This document shows, one piece after another, positions 7,453 to 15,915 of a stretch of 64,000 nucleotides of DNA. Source of the stretch: Pseudonocardia alaniniphila (GTDB lineage Bacteria; Actinomycetota; Actinomycetes; Mycobacteriales; Pseudonocardiaceae); the NCBI RefSeq assembly GCF_022524485.1, contig NZ_JAKXMK010000036.1:62001-126000 (forward strand). The letters are read 5' to 3'. Below the pieces are notes generated by a model that saw only the letters and a program-made list of their open reading frames with translations, made no database searches and was not told where the DNA came from. The stretch's first letter is position 1; each line of letters starts with the position of its first letter. Both the position numbers and the translations under genes were made by a program.

Positions 7453-8073
7453 GTGCAGATCACTCCGGTCAGCCCCGACGTGCTCGTCGAGGAAGTGGCA
7501 CAGCTCGTCGCGGACCGGCCCGGACGGGTTCGGCTCGCTCTCGACGGACCGCCGCCGGCCCGGCCGATCGTGTTGGCCGAGCGGGTGGCCGTCCGGTTGC
7601 GGGAGCTCGGCCGGGCCGTGGTGGTGGTGTCGGCCGACGATTTCCTGCGGCCCGCTTCTGTGCGGCTGGAGTACGGCCGCGAGGACCCCGACGAGTTTCT
7701 CGACGGCTGGCTGGACGTGGGTGGGTTGCGGCGCGAGGTGCTGGACCCCGCCGGCCCGGAGGGCTCTGGACGGGTGCTGCCGCGGCTGTGGGACGCCGCT
7801 GCGGACCGCGCTTACCGGGATGGGTACACCCAGCTCCCGCCGGACGGCGTGGTGGTGCTTGCGGGCGCCTTGCTACTCGGGCGCGGGCTGCCGTTCGACA
7901 TGAGCGTGCACCTGCGAATGAACCCTGCGGCTCTGGCGCGCGTGATCACTGACGAGGAGCGGTGGACACTTCCGGCTTACACGCGGTACTCCGCCGAACG
8001 TGATCCAGAGGGATCGGCGGACCTTCTGGTGCTGGCCGACCATCCGGACCGGCCAGCGGTACGACGGGTATGA
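7453..8073 (+). CDS. uridine-kinase-like protein with degenerate P-loop
   Basis: A 206-residue protein resembling actinobacterial uridine kinase family members: VRLALDGPPPARP near residue 25, VVVVSADDFLRPASVRLEYG (55-74), and DEFLDGWLDVGGLRREVLDP. The segment where a Walker A motif is expected reads GPPPARPIV and lacks the GKS/GKT residues, so ATP binding may be altered; this degeneracy is common in the subfamily. GTG 7453 has no clear ribosome binding site. It ends 12 bases before the convergent tRNA-Leu gene and is probably a resident gene rather than part of the island. Confidence 0.6.
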   Translation: MQITPVSPDVLVEEVAQLVADRPGRVRLALDGPPPARPIVLAERVAVRLRELGRAVVVVSADDFLRPASVRLEYGREDPDEFLDGWLDVGGLRREVLDPAGPEGSGRVLPRLWDAAADRAYRDGYTQLPPDGVVVLAGALLLGRGLPFDMSVHLRMNPAALARVITDEERWTLPAYTRYSAERDPEGSADLLVLADHPDRPAVRRV

Positions 8074-8084
8074 AGGAGGTGTTG

Positions 8085-8167
8085 TGGGCGAGGAGGGAGT
8101 TGAACCCTCACGTCCTTACGGACACACGGACCTGAACCGTGCGCGTCTGCCATTCCGCCACTCGCCC
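8085..8167 (-). tRNA. tRNA-Leu (anticodon CAG)
   Basis: The reverse strand folds into a class II tRNA: acceptor GGGCGAG pairs with CTCGCCC plus discriminator A; the anticodon stem CACGG/CCGTG frames loop TTCAGGT (anticodon CAG); a long variable arm (GTCC..GGAC) follows; the T-arm contains GGTTCAACTCC. The CCA end is not encoded. A tRNA-Leu next to fhaA is also known from mycobacteria. Confidence 0.95.
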
Positions 8168-8300
8168 TGGCAGAACTGAAACTAGCACGCCCTCCGAGGG
8201 GTCTGATCAGGGGCCCGGGTCGGGGGTCGTGGCGCCGCTGGCTAGCACAGATACGATCTGCGCTGCCAGCAACACGCCGATGCGAACGGAGGAAGATCGG

Positions 8301-9554
8301 GTGGGCCGCGTAGACAGGTTCGAACGCCGTCTCCAGGGACTGGTGGGCGATGCCTTCGCGCGGGTCTTCGGTGGCAGCGTCGTTCCCCAAGAAGTTGTGC
8401 AAGCGCTGCTCAGGGAAGCCGAAGGCCATATCGAGGAGCTCGCCGGAGGGCGCCTGCTGGCGCCCAACCGGTTCACTGTGCTGCTCAGCCCTTCCGATCT
8501 CGATCGCATGGCCGGCGACCGAGCGGAGATCGTGAACTCGCTGTCCGCCTCGGTCACCGAACAACTCGCCGACCAGGGATGGGACACCTACGGCGACGTC
8601 GTAGTCTTTCTGGAGCGCTCCGATGCGCTGCACACGGGACAGTTCCGCACCCGCTCGTCCGTGGACCCCGACGCTTCCCGCCGGGACGCCATCCGAGCAC
8701 GCGACGCAGGAGAAGCACCCATGAGCCAGCAACCGGGCCACCCCGAGGAGAACGGGCAGTACGGCTACGACCGTGGTGCCCCCGGCGGATACGGGCAGCA
8801 GACCTACGCCCCGCCCGCCTACGACCAGCGCCAGGGGGGCTACGACCAAGGCGAGCAGCAGCAGCAGCCCGGCTACGGGCAGCAGCCGGGCTACCCGCAG
8901 CAGGGCGGCCACCCCCAGCAGGGCGGCTACGGCCAGCAGCCCGGTGGCGGCGGCTACCCGCAGCAGGGCGGCGGCTACGGCGGCCCCCAGCAGGGCGGCT
9001 ACGACCAGGGCGGCTACGGCCAGCAGCCCGGTGGTGGCGGCTACCCCCCGCAGGGTGGTTACGACCAGGGCGGCTACGGCCAGCAGGGCTACGCCCAGCC
9101 CGGGTACGGCGGTCAGCAGCAGGGCTATGACCCCGGCTACCAGCAGGGCGGCTACCAGCAGGGCGGCTACGGCCAGCAGCAGCAGTACGAGCAGGGCTAC
9201 GACGGCGGCTACGACCAGGGCGGCTACGGCCAGCAGGGCGGCGGCTACGGCGGCTACGGCCAGCAGGGTCTGTCGGCCTCGCTCAGCCTCGACGACGGCT
9301 CGGGTCGCACCTACGACCTCACCCAGGGCAGCCACGTCATCGGGCGTGGCCAGGACTCAGCGTTCCGCCTGCCCGACACCGGCGTGTCGCGTCGACACCT
9401 GGAGATCAACTGGGATGGTCAGTCCGCCACACTGACCGACCTCGGTTCCACCAACGGAACCACTGTCAACGGCAACCCTGTCCAGACCTGGCAGCTCAAC
9501 GACGGCGACGTCATCCGGGTCGGGCACTCGAGCCTCATCTTCCGCACGCAGTAA
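8301..9554 (+). CDS. fhaA: FhaA: DUF3662 and FHA domain protein
   Basis: The 417-residue protein has an N-terminal DUF3662 domain (about 1-125; VGDAFARVFGGSVVPQEVVQ), a roughly 190-residue low-complexity linker of Gly, Gln and Tyr repeats (GGYGQQ, PQQGGY, YDQGGY), and a C-terminal FHA domain (about 330-417) with GRGQDSAFRLPDTGVSRRHL and LTDLGSTNGT, which bind phosphothreonine. In mycobacteria FhaA binds the phosphorylated pseudokinase MviN and the kinases, adjusting peptidoglycan synthesis. GTG 8301 has GGAGGA seven bases upstream; ATG 8280 is in frame but less like homologues. It heads the fha-pst-rod-pbp-pkn cluster. Confidence 0.95.
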   Translation: MGRVDRFERRLQGLVGDAFARVFGGSVVPQEVVQALLREAEGHIEELAGGRLLAPNRFTVLLSPSDLDRMAGDRAEIVNSLSASVTEQLADQGWDTYGDVVVFLERSDALHTGQFRTRSSVDPDASRRDAIRARDAGEAPMSQQPGHPEENGQYGYDRGAPGGYGQQTYAPPAYDQRQGGYDQGEQQQQPGYGQQPGYPQQGGHPQQGGYGQQPGGGGYPQQGGGYGGPQQGGYDQGGYGQQPGGGGYPPQGGYDQGGYGQQGYAQPGYGGQQQGYDPGYQQGGYQQGGYGQQQQYEQGYDGGYDQGGYGQQGGGYGGYGQQGLSASLSLDDGSGRTYDLTQGSHVIGRGQDSAFRLPDTGVSRRHLEINWDGQSATLTDLGSTNGTTVNGNPVQTWQLNDGDVIRVGHSSLIFRTQ

Positions 9555-9605
9555 CCGCGGCGAGCTCGAGAAACAGCAAACCGGAGAGAACGGAGTTCGC
9601 CGCGA

Positions 9606-10061
9606 GTGCCGGAGTTGGTGCTGCAGCTGACCAGGGCGGGCTTCCTCGCCCTCCTCTGGCTGTTCGTGCTGGTCGCGCTCCGGGTGGTGCGCTCCGATCT
9701 GTACGCCGCGTCCGGCCTTCGGGCCCTGGTCCCCGGCGGGCGGACCATCACCCGGACCGGGCGTGGACGCACGGCCCGCCAGCTGCTCGTGACGCAGGGA
9801 GCGCTGGCGGGAACGCGCGTGTCGCTGGACTCCCGGCCGATCCTCATCGGCCGGGCCGACGACTCGACGCTGGTGCTGGACGACGACTATGCGTCCACCC
9901 GGCATGCGCGCATCGCCATGCAGGGAGAAGAGTGGTACGTCGAAGACCTCGGGTCGACGAACGGCACCTACCTTGATCGGGCTAAGGTCACCGGACCTAC
10001 CCGGGTTCCCCTGGGAGTCCCTGTCCGCATCGGCAAGACGGTGATCGAGCTTCGGTCATGA
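9606..10061 (+). CDS. fhaB: FhaB: membrane-anchored FHA domain protein
   Basis: A 151-residue protein with one N-terminal membrane helix (about residues 9-27, LTRAGFLALLWLFVLVALRV), a short linker, and an FHA domain (about 65-150) with ILIGRADDSTLVLDDDYAST and VEDLGSTNGTYL. It is the FipA/FhaB of mycobacteria, a phosphothreonine reader that links PknA/PknB signalling to the division site. GTG 9606 follows the GGAGAGAACGGAG purine run at 9581-9593. The spacing from fhaA is 51 bases and to pstP 91 bases, consistent with one transcription unit. Confidence 0.95.
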   Translation: MPELVLQLTRAGFLALLWLFVLVALRVVRSDLYAASGLRALVPGGRTITRTGRGRTARQLLVTQGALAGTRVSLDSRPILIGRADDSTLVLDDDYASTRHARIAMQGEEWYVEDLGSTNGTYLDRAKVTGPTRVPLGVPVRIGKTVIELRS

Positions 10062-10152
10062 GCCGGCCCACGCTGCACCCGCGCACTCCGGTGTCCGACC
10101 GGGGTGAGCTTCGCCGGTCGATCTGCCCTGAACGTATTGGCGGAGCGCTGAG

Positions 10153-11502
10153 ATGACGCTTGTCCTGCGCTACTCCGCCCGCAGCGACCGCGGGCTCGTC
10201 CGGCAGAACAACCAGGACGCCGTCTACGCCGGACCCCGTCTGCTGGCGCTCGCCGACGGCATGGGCGGACACGCCGCGGGCGAGGTCGCATCGTCGCTGG
10301 TGATCTCCGCGCTGGCTCCCCTCGACGAGGACGACCCCGGCGACGATCTGCTCGCCGAGCTGCGCGACGCCACCGTCGAAGGCAACGCCGCGATCACCCG
10401 GCACGTCGCCGACGCGCCCGACCTCGACGGCATGGGCACCACCCTGACGGCCATCCTGTTCGCGGGATCGCGCCTCGGCCTGGTGCACATCGGCGACTCG
10501 CGCGCCTACCAGCTGCGCGAAGGTGTCTTCACCCAGATCACCAAGGACGACACGTTCGTCCAGTCGCTCATCGACGAGGGCCGGATCACCGAGGAGGAGG
10601 CGCACACGCACCCGCAGCGCTCGCTGCTGCTGCGCGCCATCACCGGTCAGGACGTCGACCCGTCGCTCACGATCCGCGAAGCCCGCGCCGGCGATCGCTA
10701 CCTGCTCTGCTCCGACGGACTGTCGGGTGTGGTGAGCGACGAGACGCTGGCCGACACCCTGCAGGCCTACCGCGACCCACGCGAGTGCGCCGATCGCATG
10801 ATCGAGCTGGCACTACGTGGTGGCGGCCCGGACAACATCACGTGCATCGTCGCCGACGTCGTCGACATCGAGTTCGGGGAGGACGCCCCGATCATCGGCG
10901 GGTCGGTGGGCGACGGCACCGAGGACGGCCCACCCCCCGACTCCGCGGCGGCGCGCGCGTCGGCCACCACTCTGACCCGCGTCGCCCCCCAGCGCGTGCT
11001 GGCCACCACGAAGGCACCGCCGCGTCGCTCCCGCGTAAGACTCGTGGTGGGTCTCGTCACGGTTGTCGCCGTACTCGTCGGCGGGGCCGTGTTAGCCCGT
11101 ATGTGGGTTCTTCAGCAGTACTACGTGAGTGCGGACGCGCAGCTGGTATCGATCTTCCAGGGAGTGCGCGGGGAAGTGCTCGGGTTCCCCCTTCACAAGG
11201 TGGCCGAGCACACCGACATCAAGCTCGACGACCTGCCCGAGGCGGACCGGAGCTCGGTCCGCGCCGGGATCACCGCCCTTGACGGGCTCCCCGGCGCCCG
11301 CGGCGTCGTCGACCGGCTGCGTTCCCGAATGCTGGAACCCTGCCCGCCGCCCGCGCCCCCGCCGCCCCCTCCCGCGCCGCCTGCCCCTCCCGGGCCGCCC
11401 GTTGTGGTGGGGGCCCCTGAAGCGCCTCCGCCGCCCGTCGACACCACCCCGCTGCCGACACCGGCACCCGAACCGGGAACAACCTGCCGGTCGGTGAGCT
11501 GA
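10153..11502 (+). CDS. pstP: PstP: PP2C-type Ser/Thr phosphatase
   Basis: The 449-residue protein has a cytoplasmic PP2C domain (1-240) with metal-binding motifs ARSDRGLVRQNNQD, LADGMGGHAAGE, IGDSRAYQLR, CSDGLSGVVSDE and GGPDNITCIVADV. A membrane helix follows at about 297-316, then an external domain and a proline-rich tail of about 60 residues (PCPPPAPPPPPPAPPAPPG). PstP reverses phosphorylation by PknA/PknB. Its stop codon shares one base with the rodA start (TGATG), so the two are coupled. The long polyproline tail varies between species and may be a wall-spanning spacer. Confidence 0.95.
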   Translation: MTLVLRYSARSDRGLVRQNNQDAVYAGPRLLALADGMGGHAAGEVASSLVISALAPLDEDDPGDDLLAELRDATVEGNAAITRHVADAPDLDGMGTTLTAILFAGSRLGLVHIGDSRAYQLREGVFTQITKDDTFVQSLIDEGRITEEEAHTHPQRSLLLRAITGQDVDPSLTIREARAGDRYLLCSDGLSGVVSDETLADTLQAYRDPRECADRMIELALRGGGPDNITCIVADVVDIEFGEDAPIIGGSVGDGTEDGPPPDSAAARASATTLTRVAPQRVLATTKAPPRRSRVRLVVGLVTVVAVLVGGAVLARMWVLQQYYVSADAQLVSIFQGVRGEVLGFPLHKVAEHTDIKLDDLPEADRSSVRAGITALDGLPGARGVVDRLRSRMLEPCPPPAPPPPPPAPPAPPGPPVVVGAPEAPPPPVDTTPLPTPAPEPGTTCRSVS

Positions 11503-12941
11503 TGGCAGCACCCGACCTGCGTACCGACGCGGCACCGCCCACCCCGGCGCCGCTGCCCACCGGTCGCGGCATCGAGCTCGTGCTGTTGGCGTTCGCGGCG
11601 GTACTGGTGACGAGTGCGCTCGTGCTGGTCGAGGCGAACCAGGAGCAGGAACTCACCCGGGTGCTGGTGTTCGTCGGCCTCGCATACCTGGGGTTGTTCA
11701 CGATCGCGCACTTCGCGGTGCGCAAGTTCGCCCCGTACGCCGACCCGCTGATCCTGCCCTGCGTCGCGCTGCTCAACGGGCTGGGTCTGGTGATGATCCA
11801 CCGGCTCGACCTGGCCGAGATCGACCAGGCGCTCGCGTTGGGCAGGAGCGCACCCACGGAGCTCATCGGCAGGCAGATCGCCTGGACCGCGGTCGGTCTC
11901 GCGCTCTTCGTCGCCGTCCTGTGGACCGTGCGCGACCACCGCACGCTGGCGCGCTATGGCTACACCGCCGGTTTCGTCGGCATCGTGCTGCTGGCGCTGC
12001 CCGGGCTTCTGCCGTCGTCGATCTCCGAGGTCAACGGGGCGAAGCTGTGGATCAGGATCGGTCCGGTCGGCATCCAGCCCGGTGAGTTCGCCAAGATCCT
12101 GCTGATCGTCTTCTTCGCCGCGTTCCTCGTGCAGAAGCGGGACCTGTTCACCACGGCAGGGCGCCGGTTCGTGGGCATGGAACTGCCGCGCGCCCGCGAC
12201 CTCGCTCCGCTGCTGCTCGCGTGGGGCCTGTCGGTGGGCGTGCTCGTGCTCGAGCGCGACCTCGGCACGTCGCTGCTGTTCTTCGGCATCCTGCTGGTGC
12301 TTCTCTACGTGACCACCGAACGTGTGTCGTGGATGCTCATCGGCCTGGCGTTCTTCTTCGCCGGGTGTGTGATCGCCTACCAGCTGTTCGGCCACGTCCG
12401 CGTGCGCGTGCAGGTCTGGATGGACCCCTTCGCCGACTTCGACAACACCGGGTTCCAGATCGGGCAGGCGTTGTTCAGCCTCGGCACGGGTGGGGTCGGT
12501 GGCACGGGCCTCGGCGCGGGCCGTCCCGATCTCGTGCCGTTCGCGGAGAGCGACTTCATGCTCTCCTCGCTGGGTGAGGAGCTGGGTCTGATCGGGCTGG
12601 CCGCGATCCTCGTGGTCTACCTCGTGCTGATCACCCGGGGGCTGCGCAGCGCGCTGGCCGTGCGCGACAGCTTCGGCAAGCTGCTCGCCACCGGCCTGGC
12701 GTTCGCGCTCGCGCTGCAGATCTTCATCGTCATCGGCGGGGCGTCGAAGCTCATCCCGCTGACCGGTCTGACCTTGCCCTTCCTGTCCTACGGAGGGTCC
12801 TCGCTCGTCGCCAACTACGCGCTGGTGGCGCTCCTGCTGAGGATCTCCCACGCCGCACGGGCACCGCTGCCCCGCCGCCCGGCCACCCCGCTACCGCCCA
12901 TCGCGGAGGCCGGCACCGAGCTGGTGGAGCGTCCGCGATGA
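11502..12941 (+). CDS. rodA: RodA/FtsW-family peptidoglycan glycosyltransferase
   Basis: A 479-residue polytopic protein with about 10-12 membrane helices and SEDS-family signatures: WMDPFADFDNTGFQIGQALF, the loop ESDFMLSSLGEELGLIG, and LPFLSYGGSSLVANYALVAL near the C terminus. SEDS proteins polymerise lipid II glycan strands and work with a class B penicillin-binding protein, here encoded by the next gene, whose ATG overlaps this stop by 4 bases (ATGA). In actinomycetes this copy, next to pbpA, is called RodA and supports elongation or septation; FtsW proper is normally in the dcw cluster. Confidence 0.95.
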   Translation: MAAPDLRTDAAPPTPAPLPTGRGIELVLLAFAAVLVTSALVLVEANQEQELTRVLVFVGLAYLGLFTIAHFAVRKFAPYADPLILPCVALLNGLGLVMIHRLDLAEIDQALALGRSAPTELIGRQIAWTAVGLALFVAVLWTVRDHRTLARYGYTAGFVGIVLLALPGLLPSSISEVNGAKLWIRIGPVGIQPGEFAKILLIVFFAAFLVQKRDLFTTAGRRFVGMELPRARDLAPLLLAWGLSVGVLVLERDLGTSLLFFGILLVLLYVTTERVSWMLIGLAFFFAGCVIAYQLFGHVRVRVQVWMDPFADFDNTGFQIGQALFSLGTGGVGGTGLGAGRPDLVPFAESDFMLSSLGEELGLIGLAAILVVYLVLITRGLRSALAVRDSFGKLLATGLAFALALQIFIVIGGASKLIPLTGLTLPFLSYGGSSLVANYALVALLLRISHAARAPLPRRPATPLPPIAEAGTELVERPR

Positions 12942-14410
12942 ACACTCCCGTCCGCCGCGTCGCCATCGCGGTGATGGTGATGATCCTGCTGCTGATGTCC
13001 AACCTGACGTACGTGCAGGTGGTCAAGGCAGGCGACTACCGCAACGACCCGCGCAACCAGCGTGTGCTGCTCGCCGAGTACTCCCGCAAGCGCGGGCAGA
13101 TCCAGGCCAACGGCCAGATCCTCGCCAGCAGTGTCGAGACCGACGACAGGCTGCGCTACCAGCGTCAGTACGCCGACGGTCCGGTCTACGCGCCCGTCAC
13201 CGGCTACTACTCGGTCATCTTCGGCTCGAGCGGTATCGAGCGTGCGTCCGACTCCGTGCTCAACGGCAGCGACGACCGGCTGTTCGGCCGCAGGCTCTCC
13301 GACCTGATCACCGGCCGCGACCCGAGTGGCGGCAACGTCGTGCTCACGATCGACCCCAACGTCCAGCAGACCGCCTACGACCAGTTGGAGCGCAAGGGCT
13401 ACACCGGCTCCGTGGTGGCGATCCGCCCGCAGACCGGCGAGATCCTCGCCATGGCCTCCACCCCGTCGTTCGATCCGAACCCGCTGGCGAGCCACAACTC
13501 GGATCAGCAGACCGCGGCCTGGAAGGCCGACAACAACGCCGAGCCGTCGCCGCTGATCAACCGGGCGATCTCCGAGACCTATCCGCCGGGCTCCACGTTC
13601 AAGCTCATCGACACCGCCGCGGCGCTCAGCAGCGGTCGCTTCACTCCCGACAGCCAGCTCACCGCGGCGCCGCGGATCACGCTGCAGGGCACCAACACCA
13701 CGCTGGAGAACTTCAACGGCAACGCGTGCGGCACGTCGGCCACGGCGAGCCTGCGCGACGCACTCCAGCGTTCCTGCAACACCGCCTTCGCCCAGTTGGG
13801 CGCCGACCTGGGCGAGCAGGCCATCCGCGACCAGGCCAACGCGTTCGGGATCGGCCAGAGCCTCTCGATCCCGATGCAGGTGGCGCCGTCCACGATCGGC
13901 GACATCCCCGACACGGCCGCGCTGCAGCAGTCCTCGATCGGACAGCGGGACGTGGCGCTCACCCCGCTGCAGAACGCGATGATCGTGGCCACCATCGCCA
14001 ACGGTGGCCAGGTCATGGCCCCCTACCTGGTCAAGGAAGTCCAGAGCCAGGAGCTCGACCCCGTCGCCACCACGGAGCCGGACCGGCTCGGGCGTGCGAT
14101 CGATCCGTCGGTGGCGCGCACGCTCACCGAGCTCATGGTCAACAACGAGAACAGTTACTCGGGTGCTGGCAAGATCACCGGAGTGCAGATCGCGGCCAAG
14201 ACCGGCACGGCGGAGCACGGCAACGACCCCAAGAACACGCCGCCCCACGTCTGGTACGTCGGGTTCGCGCCCGCCGACAACCCCCAGGTCGCGGTGGCCG
14301 TGCTCGTGGAGTCCGGTGGCGACCCGAACGACCTGGCAGCCACCGGCGGCGCTGTCGCCGCCCCCATCGGCCGTGCTGTGATCCGCGCCGCGCTCGGGGG
14401 TGGGCAATGA
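12938..14410 (+). CDS. pbpA: PbpA: class B penicillin-binding protein (transpeptidase)
   Basis: The 490-residue protein has one N-terminal membrane anchor (about 8-27), a pedestal domain, and a transpeptidase domain with STFK (219-222, nucleophile S219), SCN (279-281) and KTGTAE (about 413-418). It cross-links peptidoglycan in the periplasm as partner of the SEDS polymerase encoded just upstream. Beta-lactams acylate the same serine. Overlap with rodA and close spacing to pknA show operon structure. Length and motif order are normal for actinobacterial PbpA. Confidence 0.96.
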   Translation: MNTPVRRVAIAVMVMILLLMSNLTYVQVVKAGDYRNDPRNQRVLLAEYSRKRGQIQANGQILASSVETDDRLRYQRQYADGPVYAPVTGYYSVIFGSSGIERASDSVLNGSDDRLFGRRLSDLITGRDPSGGNVVLTIDPNVQQTAYDQLERKGYTGSVVAIRPQTGEILAMASTPSFDPNPLASHNSDQQTAAWKADNNAEPSPLINRAISETYPPGSTFKLIDTAAALSSGRFTPDSQLTAAPRITLQGTNTTLENFNGNACGTSATASLRDALQRSCNTAFAQLGADLGEQAIRDQANAFGIGQSLSIPMQVAPSTIGDIPDTAALQQSSIGQRDVALTPLQNAMIVATIANGGQVMAPYLVKEVQSQELDPVATTEPDRLGRAIDPSVARTLTELMVNNENSYSGAGKITGVQIAAKTGTAEHGNDPKNTPPHVWYVGFAPADNPQVAVAVLVESGGDPNDLAATGGAVAAPIGRAVIRAALGGGQ

Positions 14411-14510
14411 GGCGATGTGGGTACGCATACGTCACCATGTCGGCGGTCGTCCCGACCCACGGGGCGACCTCCGGCCCTACTTCGCCGACGAGCGCCCGCG
14501 AGGAGCATCT

Positions 14511-15806
14511 GTGACGGTTCTCGCCGCCGGGCAGAAGATCGCCGACCGTTACCAGCTCGACCGCCGCATCGCCGTCGGCGGAATGGGTGAGGTCTGGGAG
14601 GCCTCCGACACCCGCCTGGGCCGCAGCGTCGCCGTCAAGGTGCTGCGCCCGGAGCTCTCCGATGATCCGGAGTTCCTGCACCGCTTCCGTATCGAGGCCC
14701 GCACCGTCGCGTCGCTCGACCACACCGGCATCGCCGCAGTTCACGACTACGGCGAGGACGACGGGCCCGGCGGCCGGCGCACCGCGTACCTGGTGATGGA
14801 ACTGGTGCGCGGCGAGCCGCTGTCCACGCTCATCTCGCGCGGCCCCATCGAGCCCGACGAGACGCTGCGCCTCCTCGAGGAGGCGGCGTGGGCGCTGCAG
14901 GCGGCCCACGAGCGGGGTTTCGTGCACCGGGACGTGAAGCCGGGCAACATCCTCGTCCGCAACGACGGCCTGGTGAAGCTCACCGACTTCGGCATCGCGA
15001 AGGCCGCGGACGCCGTGCCGGTCACCCGGTCCGGGATGGTGATGGGCACCGCCCACTACATCGCGCCGGAGCAGGCCAGCGGTTCCGAGGCCGGCCCCGC
15101 CGGCGACGTCTACTCGCTGGGGATCGTCGGGTACGAGTGTCTCGCCGGCCACCGGCCGTTCCGCGCGGAGAGCGCGGTCGCGGTGGCGATGATGCAGGTC
15201 AGGGAGCAGCCGCCGCCGCTTCCCGCCACGGTTCCGCGAGCCGCGCGCGAGCTCATCGAGTCGGTGCTCGTCAAGGACCCGAAGCTGCGCTACGGCACCG
15301 GCGGTGAGCTGGCCCTTGCCGTCGGCGCCGTCCGGCGTGGCGAGCCGTTGCCGGAGCCGGCCTCGGTGAGCGGTGCCACGCCGGTCATCACCACGAGATC
15401 GCCCTCCACTCCGTCGCGCGCGCGGCCGGCGGTCACGCTCGCCACACCGAGCCCGAAGGCCAAGTCCGGGCAGGACCGCAAGTCGCGCAAGCCGGCGCGC
15501 CGCCCGAAGTCCACGCGGTCGACGCCGTCGCCCGCCGCGCCGTCTCCGGGGCCTGCGCCACGCACCGAGCCACTACGACTTCAGCCCAAGGCCCGTTCCG
15601 GGCGGACATTGCTGCTCGTGCTCTTCGTACTCCTCACCATGGCCGCTGTGGCGATCGGGATCTTCATCGTTCGTGGCCTTCGCGACCAACAGTTACCGGA
15701 TCCCGACCCGTTGGGCCGCTCGACCGGTACGGTGTCGAGCCGGGAGGGCGTCCTGGCCGGACCGGCGGTGGCCGACCGGGCGTTCAACCCGGAGATTCTC
15801 CGGTGA
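14511..15806 (+). CDS. pknA: PknA: membrane Ser/Thr protein kinase
   Basis: The 431-residue protein has a Hanks-type kinase domain (about 10-275): VGGMGEVWEA (P-loop), AVKVLRPELS (Lys), VHRDVKPGNILVRNDG (catalytic loop), LTDFGIAKA (DFG) and GTAHYIAPEQASG. A basic Pro/Ser-rich juxtamembrane stretch and one membrane helix (LLLVLFVLLTMAAVAIGIFI) follow, with a short external tail and no sensor domain. GTG 14511 has CGAGGAGC just upstream; the open frame before it is not kinase-like. PknA phosphorylates division and wall enzymes and activates PknB, encoded 110 bases downstream. Confidence 0.95.
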   Translation: MTVLAAGQKIADRYQLDRRIAVGGMGEVWEASDTRLGRSVAVKVLRPELSDDPEFLHRFRIEARTVASLDHTGIAAVHDYGEDDGPGGRRTAYLVMELVRGEPLSTLISRGPIEPDETLRLLEEAAWALQAAHERGFVHRDVKPGNILVRNDGLVKLTDFGIAKAADAVPVTRSGMVMGTAHYIAPEQASGSEAGPAGDVYSLGIVGYECLAGHRPFRAESAVAVAMMQVREQPPPLPATVPRAARELIESVLVKDPKLRYGTGGELALAVGAVRRGEPLPEPASVSGATPVITTRSPSTPSRARPAVTLATPSPKAKSGQDRKSRKPARRPKSTRSTPSPAAPSPGPAPRTEPLRLQPKARSGRTLLLVLFVLLTMAAVAIGIFIVRGLRDQQLPDPDPLGRSTGTVSSREGVLAGPAVADRAFNPEILR

Positions 15807-15915
15807 ACCCGTCAAATCGACGGCCTGGCGCTCAGGTGGCCCGCAACGCACCCCGTCGGGCTAATGGGCCCGGCATGATGTCCGAATCACACATGACTCC
15901 CAGGAACCGGCAGCG

